The notes under the pieces are model-generated. The model ran no database searches. It was not told where the DNA came from and saw only the letters and a program-made list of their open reading frames with translations. A stretch of DNA of 64,000 nucleotides, taken from positions 4,146,501 through 4,210,500 of the forward strand of contig NZ_CP097267.1 in NCBI RefSeq assembly GCF_028473605.1, in the 5' to 3' direction. The DNA comes from Acidovorax sp. NCPPB 3576 (GTDB lineage Bacteria; Pseudomonadota; Gammaproteobacteria; Burkholderiales; Burkholderiaceae_C). Each line of letters opens with the position of its first letter. Position 1 is the stretch's first letter. Of the stretch, positions 8,862-18,998 are shown one piece after another. The translations under genes and the position numbers were made by a program.

Positions 8862-11800
8862 GGACCGAGACAGCTCCGTCATCTGGCTCGCCGAAAAAAC
8901 CGGAAGCCAACTCAAACCTTTGCAGCCCATGAGGGCGACGGCACCAAAGCCCCCGGCTGGATCAAGGACCGCAACGGCAACGGCCTGATCGACTCCGGGC
9001 GCGAACTCTTCGGCGACCAGACCTTGAAACCCGTGGGCAGCGATGGCCGGGCGCAGACCTATGCCAACGGCTACGAGGCCCTGGCTGCGGAAGATGGCAA
9101 CGGCGACAAGGTGATCGACGCCAACGATGCGGTGTACAGCCAGTTGCGCATCTGGAAGGACGCCAACCAGGATGGGGTGTCCCAGGCGGGCGAACTGCAG
9201 ACCCTGGCCGATCTGGGCATCGCCCGCATCGGCGTGGCGGGCACCGCCAGCAACGTCAACCTGGGCAACGGCAACACCCAGCCCTTGAGCGGCAGCTTCA
9301 CCCGCACCAACGGCACCACCGGGGTCAGCGGCGTGGCCGAGGTCACCGGCAGCCTGCTGCTGGCTTCCAATAATTTCTACCGCGAGTTCTCTGATGACCC
9401 CGCCGTCACGGCCACCGCCGGGGCCTTGCCCCAGATGGGCGGCAGCGGATGGGTGCGTGATTTGCGCGAGGCGATGAGCTTGGCCGGCGGGGCGGCGCAG
9501 GGCCTGCAAACCCAGGTGGCGGCCTTCGCAGCGGGAGCCACCCGAGATGCCCAGTTGGCGCTCGTGGACGATCTGCTGACGCAATGGGCCGATACCTCGG
9601 GCAAGCGGGTGACCGACATTGGTTTTTATTACCTGGTGTATAGCGAAGGCGGCTTGGTGACGGGACCTCGGGACCCGATGTTTGGGTCGTCGCAGGCTAC
9701 GTTGAGCATCTCGATGGATGCCACACAGCTTTCGGCGGCAGAGAGTCAGGCCGTGCTCAGAAAACTGAATGTGCTGGAGGTCTTCAACGGCACCAAGTTC
9801 ATTCAGATTTCAAGCACGAACAGCTCCGGTGGTGGCGGTGGCGGCGGCGGCTTGGGGGCCCCAGGCAGTGGCGGTGGCGTGGGCGCTGCGGCAGACCCCG
9901 TCAGCCGCTATACAGCCACCCTGTCCGCCCCGCAGGTGGCCCTGCTCAACCAAAGCTATGACGAACTGCGCGAAAGCGTCTATGGCGCGCTGGTCGTGCA
10001 AACGCGCCTCAAGCCCTACCTGGACAGCGTGCAACTGACCGTCGATGAAAACGGAGTGGGCTTCGATACGAGTGGGCTGTCAGCGATGCTCGATGCCCGC
10101 AAGGCCGGCAGCGAGCGCGAGGGGCTGATCGATCTGGTGGAACTGAACCGCTACCAGGGCAAGCTGCTCAACGCCGTGGGCTTCGACGGGCTGGGCACGT
10201 TGTCGCAGTGGGTCGAAGTCCTGCCGGCCGGTGATGCGTTGCGTGGGGAGTTGAGCGGGCTGGGCGTGATCCTGTCCGGTGCGGCCGAAGGATCGGCACG
10301 CAGCGATCTCTATCTGGGCGGCGCGGGCGACGATGCCTTCGCGGCGGGCGCGGGTGACGACCAACTGGATGGCGGCGCTGGCAATGACACGCTGCGCGGC
10401 GGTGACGGCAACGATGTGTTGATGGGCCGCGAGGGCGCCGACGCTCTGCATGGGGATGCGGGCGACGATCAGTTGCACGGCGGCTCGGGCAACGACAACC
10501 TGTGGGGCGGTGCCGGCAACGACACGCTGCTGGGTGGGGATGGCGACGACGGGTTGTACGGTGATGCGGGCGACGACACCCTGGACGGAGGTGCGGGCCG
10601 GGACTGGCTGGAGGGCGGCGCTGGCGCCAACACCTACCGCTTCGGCAAGGGTGATGGTCAGGACACCATCGCGTTCAAGAGCGGCGTCCGCGACGGCCAG
10701 CCCGGCGTGCTGCAGTTCAAGGACGGCGTGACCGCCGCTGACCTGGCCCTGCGCCAGGTCCATGACACCGTGCACGGCGGTTATTCGCTGGAGGTGTCGA
10801 TCAACGGCACGGCCGACAAGGTGACCATCCAGGGGTTCTTCTATGGCGACGATCCCGACGCACCCTACAGTTCGGTGCAGCGGTTCCAGTTCGCCGATGG
10901 CTCGGCGTTGGACATTGCCACCATCACGGCCCAGTTATTCGCGGGCACGGCCTCGGCCGACACCCTCTTCGGCACCAACGCAGCCGACACTCTTCGTGGC
11001 GGTTCGGGCAACGACAACCTGTGGGGCGCCGCCGGCAACGACACGCTGCTGGGCGGGGATGGCGACGACGGGCTGTATGGCGATGCGGGCGACGATGTAA
11101 TCGACGGCGGCGCGGGCCGCGACTGGCTGGAGGGCGGCACGGGCTCCAACACCTACCGCTTCGGCCGGGGCGACGGCCAGGACACCATTGCCTTCAAGAG
11201 CGGCGTCCGCGACGGCCAGCCCGGCGTGCTGCAGTTCAAGGACGGCGTGACCGCCGCTGACCTGGCCCTGCGCCAGGTCCATAACCCCGTGCGCGGCGGC
11301 TATTCGCTGGAGGTGTCGATTGCCGGCACGGCCGACAAGGTGACCATCCAGGGGTTCTTCTATGGGGACGATCCCGGTGCGCCTTACAGCTCGGTGCAGC
11401 GGTTCCAGTTCGCCGATGGCACGACATGGGATCTTTCAGCGATTGAAACCCAACTGTCAGCCTCAGCGGCGACGCAAGCGAACAAGGATGCCATTGCCAC
11501 CGATTCGATGGAGTTGAACAGCGAAAAACCTGATGTGTTCGACGATGGCGTTTCCATGTCCGGCGTCAACAAGCCCTACGCGTTCACTGGCTTGGACGAT
11601 GCGGACTTCGTGGCCCTGAAGCCGCAGGAGAGAGAGACATCGATCGACGCGGTGGCGCCGACCGACTGGAGCATCGCACCCTTGGACTCTTTCGAAGCGA
11701 TTCAGTGGAAACCGTTGTTCCAATCGGTGCAGATGGATGGTGCATCCGCATCACTGGACAGCCAGGCCCAACTGCTGACGGAAGCAATGGCGCAGTTCGC

Positions 11801-11882
11801 TCCACCTGCCGCCATCGACGCCAAGGGCGTGGCAGCGGCGCAGGATGGGCCATGGAAGGTCGTTGCCGCGCATTGGCAGTGA
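8862..11882 (+). pseudogene. 5'-truncated RTX (hemolysin-type calcium-binding) repeat protein
   Basis: About 1,000 codons remain open with clear RTX features. An EF-like segment (KDRNGNGLIDSGRELFGDQT) lies near 8960-9025; this motif normally sits in the middle of large secreted RTX proteins. A Gly-rich linker is at ~9828-9880, and nonapeptide calcium repeats (GGxGxDxLx) run through 10315-10610 and 11000-11130. Each repeat group is followed by a hemolysin-repeat-associated module (TYRFGKGDGQDTI...). Homology begins abruptly ~65 bp after the metG stop. No ATG occurs in frame before 9475 and no ribosome-binding site is visible; the only upstream in-frame start, a TTG at 8823, lies inside metG. 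The N-terminal secretion or adhesin part is therefore missing. A terminator follows. An intact ORF of this size suggests recent truncation, or residual use as a recombination donor. Confidence 0.75.
10482..11465 (+). repeat. Internal 519-bp tandem duplication in the RTX gene
   Basis: Two consecutive units with a period of 519 bp (173 codons), 10482-11000 and 11001-11465, each contain three or four calcium-binding nonapeptides followed by the same ~100-residue module. The two copies are nearly identical at DNA level over long stretches, for example 10674-10760 versus 11193-11279. The second copy ends shortly before the unique C-terminal region. Confidence 0.9.
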
Positions 11883-11905
11883 ACGGACTCTCGCCATGAA
11901 CAGAA

Positions 11906-11938
11906 AGCCTGGAGCTGGCAAGCCCCAGGCTTTTTTTT
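11906..11938 (+). terminator. Rho-independent terminator after the RTX remnant
   Basis: The inverted repeat AGCCTGG (11906-11912) and CCAGGCT (11925-11931) ends in a run of eight T. It lies 24 bp after the RTX stop codon. Confidence 0.85.
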
Positions 11939-11941
11939 CGA

Positions 11942-12271
11942 GGGATGGCACCGGAGGGTTCATTCCGGGATCTGATCCGCCTGCGGCGTGGGCGATCACG
12001 GCGTGAACGGCCCCGTACAGAGCAACGGGCTCAGTTCGAATGCTATTAAAAATATAGCAACAAAGGCAATTGACACGGCGGCATGAGGGGGATTTCTTGG
12101 CTTTCTTACGGCTTGGGTCACCGTCATGTGCCCAGGGGGGAACCGCGGCTTGATACCGCCATGCCTCCATGGCGAGGACCACACGAAACTTGGAAAAAAC
12201 TTGCTTCGCCGATGGAGTGGGCCAAGAGGGGGGGGGGGCTTCTCTCGGTCGCAAGCGTGACAGGCTGGCGC
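11942..12271. other. Non-coding interval between RTX remnant and YitT gene
   Basis: No credible gene is seen here. The interval holds a solo copy of the 20-bp repeat core (12041-12060) and a run of eleven G at 12228-12238, 34 bp beyond the 3' end of the minus-strand YitT gene. Base composition is less GC-rich than in the flanking genes. Confidence 0.6.
12041..12060. repeat. Dispersed palindromic repeat, core only (copy 1)
   Basis: TGCTAT-TAAAAAT-ATAGCA matches the core of the intergenic repeat family found at eight other sites in this window. The longer arm (GCTCCAGCGCAAT...) is absent here. Confidence 0.75.
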
Positions 12272-12961
12272 TCAATGCCCCACGTACCGCCCCGGCCGGT
12301 GGCTGATCCACAAAAACCCGCTCATCACCACCACCGCCAGCACCGAATACGCCACGCGCTCGATGGGCACGATGACCAGCGCCAGCAGCACCACGGTGCA
12401 ATCGATCGCCATCTGCACCTTGCCGGCGCGCATGCCATAGCGCTGCTGCAGGTACAGCGAGACGATGGTGGCGCCGCCCAGGCTGGATTTGTGGCGCGCG
12501 AGGAACAGGCAGCCGGTGCCCAGCAGCAGCCCGCCCAGCACGGCGGCGAAGAGCGGGTTCAGGTAGTCCACGTGCATGACGTGGGGAAACAACTCCGTCA
12601 GCACCGACAGCAGCGCCACCGACAGGAACGTCTTGATGGTGAACTCCCGCCCCATGCGGGTCCAGGCGAACCAGTAGAACGGCAGGTTGATGGCAAAAAA
12701 CAGCTTGCCGAACGAGATGTCGGTCACGTAGTGCAGCAGGAAGGCGATGCCCGCCGTGCTGCCGATGAGCAGCCCCGCCTGGCCGAACAGCATGAGCGCC
12801 ATGGCCACGAACAGCGTGCCGGCGAAGAGCGCCTGCACGTCTTCGTAATGCCCATGGCGCAGCGATCCCATGGGGTACAGCGGCGGTGAGGGCGGCGGCG
12901 GGGCCGGGGGCGCAGGGGGTGGCAAGGGGGCTTCGGGCATGGCGGGGCGGATGGTTGTCAC
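12272..12961 (-). CDS. YitT-family (DUF161) integral membrane protein
   Basis: A 229-residue inner-membrane protein. After a Pro-rich N-terminal tail (residues ~8-30) come five or six hydrophobic segments with the YitT/DUF161 pattern: G..AGL(L)IGSTAGIAFLLHY near residue 65 and LARHKSSLGGATIVSLYLQQ near 155. The cytosolic C-terminal DUF2179 domain found in many Gram-positive members is absent, as is usual in proteobacterial versions. Function of the family is unknown, though transport is suspected. The start at 12961 lies just before the Pro-rich tail; a later start such as the Met in YPMGSLRHGH would remove that tail without harming the core. Monocistronic, minus strand. Confidence 0.8.
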   Translation of the reverse strand: MTTIRPAMPEAPLPPPAPPAPPPPSPPLYPMGSLRHGHYEDVQALFAGTLFVAMALMLFGQAGLLIGSTAGIAFLLHYVTDISFGKLFFAINLPFYWFAWTRMGREFTIKTFLSVALLSVLTELFPHVMHVDYLNPLFAAVLGGLLLGTGCLFLARHKSSLGGATIVSLYLQQRYGMRAGKVQMAIDCTVVLLALVIVPIERVAYSVLAVVVMSGFLWISHRPGRYVGH

Positions 12962-13090
12962 AGGCTACTCCAACACGGGGAGCGCATGCAAACAATGCGC
13001 CAGCCCGGCGGTGGCGCGGAATGAAAGGCCAGCACCCAGCCTGCTGTCTCCGCTACCGGCCACCACCGGTTCCCTCCGCTGCAGGCCGGG

Positions 13091-13621
13091 CTACCGGCCT
13101 CCTTCGCGGATTTCCAGCGCGCTGCCGCTGCGCAGCACCCGGCCCTGGCCGTCGAAGTACACGGTGAAGATCATGGGCTGGTTGCCGCCGTCGTTCCAGC
13201 GCCAGTCCCAGGCGGTTTCGCCCTTGCGCTCGTAGGTCATGGCCTTCATGGGCTTGCCCAGGCGCCGGCGCACGTCGTCCATGGCCATGCCGGGCACGAT
13301 CTGCTCGAAGTTGTGCGGCGCCAGCACCTGGCGCAGCGCGCTCATGCGGCCGTCGGGGCCGATGGTGATCATGTAGTTCTGGTGGCCGGCCGGCTGGCGG
13401 TTGTATTCGAAGGTGCGGGCGCCGCCGGGCTCGTCCCACACGCGCTCGGGCTCGCCGAAGCGCGAGCGCACGTCGGCCTCGGTGGAGCTGCCCTCCTCCA
13501 GTTCGCTGATGCGTTGCGGGTCGCAGCCGGCGAGCAGGGCCGCGAGGACGCCGAGCGTGCAGGCCAGGCCGGCGGCGCGCAGCGCCCGGGCGGCCGGGGC
13601 GCTCCATCGGGGGGTATTCAT
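13091..13621 (-). CDS. BamE/SmpA-like outer-membrane lipoprotein
   Basis: A 176-residue predicted lipoprotein. The signal peptide ends with the lipobox LLAGC at about residue 33. The mature part contains two tandem SmpA/BamE-like repeats: SSTEADVRSRFGEPERVW...GARTFEYN and MAMDDVRRRLGKPMKAM...TAWDWRW. These beta-alpha-beta modules resemble BamE, a subunit of the outer-membrane protein insertion complex, but the protein is a paralog type rather than classical BamE, which is shorter. The start at 13621 is chosen because it gives a canonical n-region and hydrophobic core; the upstream open frame has no family sequence. It is divergent from the DUF3460 gene. Confidence 0.75.
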   Translation of the reverse strand: MNTPRWSAPAARALRAAGLACTLGVLAALLAGCDPQRISELEEGSSTEADVRSRFGEPERVWDEPGGARTFEYNRQPAGHQNYMITIGPDGRMSALRQVLAPHNFEQIVPGMAMDDVRRRLGKPMKAMTYERKGETAWDWRWNDGGNQPMIFTVYFDGQGRVLRSGSALEIREGGR

Positions 13622-13738
13622 TAGGGGCCTTTCTCGGGCAGATGTCGGGGTCCGCACTGTAGCGCGCCGGCGCTGCGGCGGCCCGGGCGGCGGCGCCCGG
13701 TAAAATCGCCGCCTCCCTACAGTGACTGCACCAACGCC

Positions 13739-13942
13739 ATGTCCTTCTTTCGCCGCCCCGACTACCAGTCCGACATCACCCAGTTCATCAACCAGCTCAA
13801 GGTCGAGAAGCCCGAACTGGACGCGCAGCAGCAGGCCGGCCGCGCGCTGCTGTGGGACAAGCGCGTGGACCGCAGCATCTGGGGCGAATACGACGAAGCC
13901 AGCGTGTCGCAAAAGCCCTACGTTTACCAGACCCAAGGCTGA
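13739..13942 (+). CDS. DUF3460 family protein
   Basis: A 67-residue soluble protein beginning MSFFRRPDYQSDITQFINQL and ending VSQKPYVYQTQG, a composition typical of the DUF3460 family, which is largely confined to betaproteobacteria. No function is known. The short length and strong conservation of the N-terminal phrase make it a genuine gene. It lies upstream of scpA, separated by a copy of the dispersed repeat. Confidence 0.85.
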   Translation: MSFFRRPDYQSDITQFINQLKVEKPELDAQQQAGRALLWDKRVDRSIWGEYDEASVSQKPYVYQTQG

Positions 13943-13956
13943 TCCGCATCAAAAAG

Positions 13957-14006
13957 GCCTCCAGCGCAATAGTACGTGGCGCAGGCAGCTATATTTTTAA
14001 TAGCAA
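13957..14006 (+). repeat. Dispersed palindromic repeat (copy 2) abutting the scpA start
   Basis: The arm GCCTCCAGCGCAAT is followed by the core GCTAT-ATTTTTA-ATAGC. The element ends 3 nt before the scpA ATG, so it supplies the whole 5' leader, and no separate Shine-Dalgarno sequence is visible. Confidence 0.85.
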
Positions 14007-14009
14007 TCC

Positions 14010-14879
14010 ATGAGCACCGCCGCGGACCGGGCCTCCGCCGCCTCCCTGGCTGCCGTGGGCATCGAGGGCGCCGACGGCGCATCTCCCCAGGTCGTGGATT
14101 CGGTGGCGCTGGCGCGCCTGTATGGCGAGCCGCTGTTCGCGCTGCCCACCGACCTGTACATCCCGCCCGATGCGCTGGAGGTGTTCCTCGAAGCGTTCGA
14201 GGGTCCGCTCGATCTGCTGCTGTACCTCATCCGCAAGCAGAACTTCAACATCCTCGACATCCCCATGGTGGGCGTCACGCGCCAGTACCTGGTGTACGTG
14301 GACGAGATCCGCAGCCGCAACCTGGAGTTGGCGGCCGAGTATCTGCTGATGGCGGCCATGCTCATCGAGATCAAGTCGCGCATGCTGCTGCCGCCCAAGA
14401 AGCAGGAGGGCAGCGCCGAGCCCGAGGACCCGCGCGCCGAACTCGTGCGCCGCCTGCTCGAATACGAGCAGATCAAGCTGGCCGCGGCCGGCCTGTCGCG
14501 CATGCCGCAGTACGGGCGCGATTTCCTGCGGGCGCAGGTGCACATCGAGCAGAGCCTGCAGCCGCGCTTTCCCGACGTGCACGTGGCCGACCTGCAGGAG
14601 GCGTGGCGCGACATCCTGCGGCGCGCCAAGCTGGTGCAACACCACCGCATCACGCGCGAGGAGCTGAGCGTGCGCGAATACATGAGTGCCGTGCTGAAAG
14701 CCCTGCAGGGCCGGCGCTTCGTGGAGTTCGAGGAACTGTTCGAGCCCGAAAAAGGCAGCACCGTGCTGGTGGTGACCTTCATCGCGCTGCTGGAGCTGGC
14801 CAAGGAAACCCTGATCGAGATCACCCAGGCCGAGGCCTTCGCGCCCATCTACGTGCGGCTGGCGTACACGCCGGTCTGA
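14010..14879 (+). CDS. scpA: Segregation and condensation protein A
   Basis: A 289-residue kleisin that bridges SMC heads and binds ScpB in the chromosome condensation complex. The conserved core starts at FEGPLDLLLYLIRKQNFNILDIP (~residues 64-86), followed by AAEYLLMAAMLIEIKSRMLLP, which binds the SMC neck. The C-terminal winged-helix part ends with VVTFIALLELAKE. The first ~40 residues are variable, as in relatives. The ATG lies only 3 nt after a dispersed repeat and has no Shine-Dalgarno, so translation may be weak or start at an internal GTG. No scpB is present in the window. Confidence 0.93.
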   Translation: MSTAADRASAASLAAVGIEGADGASPQVVDSVALARLYGEPLFALPTDLYIPPDALEVFLEAFEGPLDLLLYLIRKQNFNILDIPMVGVTRQYLVYVDEIRSRNLELAAEYLLMAAMLIEIKSRMLLPPKKQEGSAEPEDPRAELVRRLLEYEQIKLAAAGLSRMPQYGRDFLRAQVHIEQSLQPRFPDVHVADLQEAWRDILRRAKLVQHHRITREELSVREYMSAVLKALQGRRFVEFEELFEPEKGSTVLVVTFIALLELAKETLIEITQAEAFAPIYVRLAYTPV

Positions 14880-14955
14880 GCCGCCGCCCTTCACCGCCAC
14901 GGCCGGGCGCCCCGGCCCGAACGCCCCACACGCCCACACGCCCATACGCAACACC

Positions 14956-16545
14956 ATGCCATCCCACGATTTCGACGTTCTCATCATCGGCAGCGGGCTG
15001 GCCGGGCTGTCGGCCGCGCTGCACCTGGCACCCACGCACCGCGTGGCGGTCATCACCAAGCGCTCGCTGCAGGACGGGGCCAGCGCCTGGGCACAGGGCG
15101 GCATCGCCGCCGTGCTGGCCGAGGGCGACACCTACGAGGCCCACGTGCAGGACACCCTGGTGGCCGGCGCTGGGCTGTGCGACCTGGCCGCCACGCGCTT
15201 CGTGGTGGAGAACGCGCCCGAGGCCGTCCATTGGCTGCAGGGCCTGGGCGTGCCGTTCTCGCAGGAGGACGGCGCCCTGCACCTCACGCGCGAGGGCGGC
15301 CACGGCGCGCGCCGCATCGTGCACGCCACCGATGCCACCGGCGCCGCCGTGCAGCGCACCCTGATCGACACCGTGCGCGCCACGCCGGGCATCACGCTGT
15401 TCGAGCAGCACACGCTGGTGGACCTGATCACCCCGCACAAGCTGCGCCGGGGCGGGCCGCAGCGCTGCCTGGGGCTGTATGCGCTGGACGAAGGCACCGA
15501 CGAGGTCGTCACCTTCCGCGCGCCGCAGACCATCCTGGCCACGGGCGGCGCGGGCAAGGTGTACCTGTACACCACCAACCCCGACACGGCCACGGGCGAC
15601 GGCATCGCCGCGGCCTGGCGCGCGGGCTGCCGGGTGTCCAACCTGGAGTTCATCCAGTTCCACCCGACCTGCCTGTACCACCCGCACGCCAAGTCGTTCC
15701 TCATCACCGAGGCGGTGCGCGGCGAGGGCGGGCAGCTGAAGCTGCCCCCATCGGCCGGCGGCACGCGCTTCATGCCGCAGCACGACCCGCGCGCCGAACT
15801 GGCCCCGCGCGACGTGGTGGCCCGCGCCATCGACTACGAGATGAAGCGCCACGGCCTGGACTGCGTGCACCTGGACATCTCGCATCAGAGCCCGGCCTTC
15901 TTGCAGGAGCACTTTCCCAACATCCTCGCGCGCTGCGCCGAGCTGGGGCTGGACATCACGAAGGAGCCCATCCCCGTGGTGCCCGCCGCGCACTACACCT
16001 GCGGCGGCGTGCTCACCGACCTGGCCGGCCGCACCGACCTGCCCGGCCTGTTCGCCATCGGCGAGACCGCCTGCACCGGCCTGCACGGCGCCAACCGGCT
16101 GGCCAGCAACTCGCTGGTGGAGTGCATGGTCTTCGCGCGCGCCGCCGCCCAGGCCATCGCCGCCGCCAGCTTTGACGCCGTGCCCGATGTGCCGCCGTGG
16201 GACGACAGCCGCGTGACCGATGCCGACGAGTGCGTGGTCATCTCCCACAACTGGGACGAGCTGCGCCGCTTCATGTGGGACTACGTGGGCATCGTGCGCA
16301 CCAACAAGCGCCTGGAGCGCGCGGCGCACCGCATCACGCTGCTGCAGGCCGAGATCGAGGAGTTCTACGCCCACTTCCACGTCACGCGCGACCTGCTGGA
16401 GTTGCGCAACCTGGTGCAGGTGGCCGAGCTGATCGTTCGCTCGGCCCAGATGCGCCGCGAGAGCCGGGGCCTGCACTACAGCCGCGACTACCCCGAGCGG
16501 GCCGCCCCGGCCGCGCCGACCATCCTGGTCCCGCCGGTCCGCTGA
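14956..16545 (+). CDS. nadB: L-aspartate oxidase
   Basis: A 529-residue FAD enzyme that oxidises L-aspartate to iminoaspartate, the first step of de novo NAD synthesis; the product goes to NadA. The FAD-binding [10 protein letters not shown] is at 12-21. [13 protein letters not shown] (~42-54), the [11 protein letters not shown] region and the C-terminal flavoprotein signature ([13 protein letters not shown], ~377-389) match succinate dehydrogenase/NadB flavoproteins, with the NadB-type short C-terminus. It begins the run nadB-panD-bioA-bioD-bioF-queE-queD on the plus strand. nadA and nadC lie ~9 kb further on the opposite strand. Confidence 0.96.
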   Translation: MPSHDFDVLIIGSGLAGLSAALHLAPTHRVAVITKRSLQDGASAWAQGGIAAVLAEGDTYEAHVQDTLVAGAGLCDLAATRFVVENAPEAVHWLQGLGVPFSQEDGALHLTREGGHGARRIVHATDATGAAVQRTLIDTVRATPGITLFEQHTLVDLITPHKLRRGGPQRCLGLYALDEGTDEVVTFRAPQTILATGGAGKVYLYTTNPDTATGDGIAAAWRAGCRVSNLEFIQFHPTCLYHPHAKSFLITEAVRGEGGQLKLPPSAGGTRFMPQHDPRAELAPRDVVARAIDYEMKRHGLDCVHLDISHQSPAFLQEHFPNILARCAELGLDITKEPIPVVPAAHYTCGGVLTDLAGRTDLPGLFAIGETACTGLHGANRLASNSLVECMVFARAAAQAIAAASFDAVPDVPPWDDSRVTDADECVVISHNWDELRRFMWDYVGIVRTNKRLERAAHRITLLQAEIEEFYAHFHVTRDLLELRNLVQVAELIVRSAQMRRESRGLHYSRDYPERAAPAAPTILVPPVR

Positions 16546-16589
16546 CCGCCTCACCACAAGCTTTACCCGTTTTTTTCGCCCATCCCGCC

Positions 16590-16970
16590 ATGCAACGCAC
16601 CCTGCTGAAATCCAAGATCCACCGCGCCAGAGCCACGCACTGCGAACTGCACTACGAAGGCTCCTGCGCGATCGACGAAGACCTGCTCGACGCCGCGAAC
16701 ATCGTGGAGAACGAGCAGGTGCACATCTGGAACATCGACAACGGCGAGCGCTTCGTCACCTACGCCATCAAGGGCCAGCGCGGCAGCGGCATGGTGTCGG
16801 TCAACGGCTCGGCCGCGCGCCGCGCCGCCGTGGGCGACCTGCTCATCATTGCCGCCTTCGCCCAGTTCGACGAGGCCGAGGTGGCCGCGCACCGGCCGCA
16901 GCTGGTGTTCGTGGACGCCGCCAACCGCCAGGTGGAACTGCGCCACCACGTGCCCACGCAGGCCCTGTGA
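16590..16970 (+). CDS. panD: Aspartate 1-decarboxylase (pyruvoyl enzyme)
   Basis: A 126-residue proenzyme that makes beta-alanine for pantothenate. It self-cleaves between Gly24 and Ser25 (HYEGSCAID) to create the pyruvoyl cofactor; the position and context are exactly those of the family. Length is normal (E. coli 126 aa). The ATG at 16590 fits the known N-terminus ([13 protein letters not shown]). It lies 44 bp after nadB and 13 bp before bioA, so it is almost certainly part of the same transcript. The panB-panC partners are 11 kb away on the same strand. Confidence 0.97.
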   Translation: MQRTLLKSKIHRARATHCELHYEGSCAIDEDLLDAANIVENEQVHIWNIDNGERFVTYAIKGQRGSGMVSVNGSAARRAAVGDLLIIAAFAQFDEAEVAAHRPQLVFVDAANRQVELRHHVPTQAL

Positions 16971-16983
16971 AAGGCCACCCACG

Positions 16984-18309
16984 ATGAACCAGGACACCCT
17001 CGTCGCCCGCAGCCTGGCCAGCGTCTGGCACCCGTGCACGCAGATGAAGCGCCACGAGGCCGACCCGCCCGTGGCCATCGCCAGCGCCCGCGGCCCGTGG
17101 CTGCACGGCACCGACGGCCGGCGCTACCTGGACGGCATCAGCTCATGGTGGGTCAACCTGTTCGGCCACAGCCACCCGCACATCCAGGCCGCGCTGGCCG
17201 ACCAGCTCGCGCGGCTGGACCACGTGATGCTCGCGGGCTTCACGCACGCGCCGGTGGTGGAACTGTCCGAGCGGCTGGGCGCGCTCACCGGGCTGGGCCA
17301 CGCCTTCTACGGCAGCGACGGCGCCGCGGCCACCGAGATCGCCCTCAAGATGAGCGCGCACTATTGGCGCAATGCCGGGCGGCCGGGCAAGAGCCGCTTC
17401 GTGGGCCTGGCCGGCGGCTACCACGGCGAAACCGTGGGCGCGCTGGCCGTGACCGACATCGCCCTGTTCCGCGAGGCCTACGCCCCGCTGGTGCGTCTGG
17501 CGGCCACCGTGCCCAGCCCCGATGCGCGCGGCGCGCAGCCCGGCGAGAGCGCATGGGATGTGGCCCGGCGCGCCGCCCGGGCGCTGGACGACTGGCTGGC
17601 CGAGCACCACGAGAGCACCGCCGCGCTGATCGTCGAGCCCCTGGTGCAGTGCGCCGCCGGCATGGCCATGCACGATGCCGAATACCTGCGACAGGCCCGC
17701 GCGCTGTGCGACCGCTACGGCGTGCACCTGGTGGTGGACGAGATCGCCACCGGCTTCGGCCGCACCGGCACGATGTTCGCGCACCAGCAGGCCGGCATCC
17801 GGCCCGACTTCATCTGCCTGTCCAAGGGCCTCACGGGCGGCACGCTGCCGCTGTCGGCCGTGCTCACCACCGAGGCCATGTACGCCGCGTTCTACGACGA
17901 CGACGTGGCCCGCGGCTTCCTGCATTCGCACTCCTACACCGGCAACCCGCTGGCCTGCCGCGCGGCGCTGGCCACGCTGGAGCTGTTCGACCAGCTCGAC
18001 CCGCTGGCGGCCAATGCCGCGCTGGCCGGGCGCATCGACGCCGCCTGCGCGCCCATCACGCACCACCCGCGCGTGCGCCACGCGCGCCGGCTGGGCATGG
18101 TGTGGGCGTGGGACGTGGAGACCTCCCTGCCCGATTTTTCCCGCCGCTACCACCGCCACGCCATGGCGCGCGGGCTGGTGCTGCGCCCCATCGGCAAAAC
18201 GCTCTACGCCATGCCGCCCTACGTGCTCGACGATGAGGCCGTGCAGCACCTGGGCGATGCCGCCTTCGCCGCACTGCAGGCCACGCTGACCGAAGAGACC
18301 ACCCCATGA
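16984..18309 (+). CDS. bioA: Adenosylmethionine-8-amino-7-oxononanoate aminotransferase
   Basis: A 441-residue PLP enzyme that converts KAPA to DAPA using SAM as amino donor, the antepenultimate step of biotin synthesis. Features are SVWHPCTQMK at the N-terminus, the class III aminotransferase motif VVDEIATGFGRTG (~251-263) and the Schiff-base Lys281 in LSKGLTGG. The ATG at 16984 is chosen because it follows the panD stop by 13 bp and gives the family N-terminus. Its stop overlaps the bioD start by four bases (ATGA), indicating translational coupling. Confidence 0.97.
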   Translation: MNQDTLVARSLASVWHPCTQMKRHEADPPVAIASARGPWLHGTDGRRYLDGISSWWVNLFGHSHPHIQAALADQLARLDHVMLAGFTHAPVVELSERLGALTGLGHAFYGSDGAAATEIALKMSAHYWRNAGRPGKSRFVGLAGGYHGETVGALAVTDIALFREAYAPLVRLAATVPSPDARGAQPGESAWDVARRAARALDDWLAEHHESTAALIVEPLVQCAAGMAMHDAEYLRQARALCDRYGVHLVVDEIATGFGRTGTMFAHQQAGIRPDFICLSKGLTGGTLPLSAVLTTEAMYAAFYDDDVARGFLHSHSYTGNPLACRAALATLELFDQLDPLAANAALAGRIDAACAPITHHPRVRHARRLGMVWAWDVETSLPDFSRRYHRHAMARGLVLRPIGKTLYAMPPYVLDDEAVQHLGDAAFAALQATLTEETTP

Positions 18310-18998
18310 GCCCGACCCCGAAATTCGCCTGCTTCGTCACCGGCACCGACACCGGCGTGGGCAAGACGCTGGCCTCGGCCGGCCTGCTGCACGCGCTGGC
18401 GCGCCACCACGCGCGCGTCGTGGGCATGAAGCCCATCGCCGCGGGCGCCGAATGGCACCATGGCCAGCTCGCCAACGAAGACGCCATCGCCCTGCGCGCC
18501 GCCTCCACCATCGCGGTGCCCCCGGCGCTGGACAACCCCGTGCTGCTGCCTGACCCGCTCTCGCCCCACATCGCCGCCGAGCGCGCGGGCACGCGCATCG
18601 ACATCGCGCACATCGTGCGCAGCTACGAAGCGCTGGCGGCGCAGGCCGATGCGGTCGTCGTCGAAGGCGCAGGCGGCTTCCACGTGCCGCTGTCGGACAC
18701 CGAGACCGGCGCCGACCTCGCCCAGGCCCTGGGCCTGCCCGTGGTGCTGGTGGTGGGCCTGCGGCTGGGCTGCCTGAGCCACGCCGCACTCACCGCCGAC
18801 GCGGTGCGCGCGCGCGGCCTGCCGCTGGCCGGCTGGATCGCCAGCCGCATCGACCCGCACATGCGGGCGCCGCAAGACAACCTCGACTGGCTCGCGCAGC
18901 GCCTGGGCGCCCCGCTGCTGGCCGACATTCCCCAGCAGGCCGTGCCGGACGCCCGCGCGCTGCCCTTCGACCTTCCCGCCGCATGGACGACCCGATGA
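18306..18998 (+). CDS. bioD: Dethiobiotin synthetase
   Basis: A 230-residue ATP-dependent carboxylase that closes the ureido ring of DAPA to give dethiobiotin. The P-loop is GTDTGVGKT at 13-21. [10 protein letters not shown] follows at ~39-48, and [11 protein letters not shown] at ~119-129 matches the second conserved block. It starts within the bioA stop (ATGA) and its end overlaps the bioF start. The order A-D-F differs from E. coli, where bioA is divergent. Confidence 0.96.
   Translation: MSPTPKFACFVTGTDTGVGKTLASAGLLHALARHHARVVGMKPIAAGAEWHHGQLANEDAIALRAASTIAVPPALDNPVLLPDPLSPHIAAERAGTRIDIAHIVRSYEALAAQADAVVVEGAGGFHVPLSDTETGADLAQALGLPVVLVVGLRLGCLSHAALTADAVRARGLPLAGWIASRIDPHMRAPQDNLDWLAQRLGAPLLADIPQQAVPDARALPFDLPAAWTTR

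Noticed and set aside
5743..8910. Long open frame on the minus strand (over 1,000 codons) across patatin and metG genes
   Set aside because: It is antisense to two certain genes, has Ala/Arg/His/Gly-rich composition and no domain. It is a by-product of high GC at third positions.
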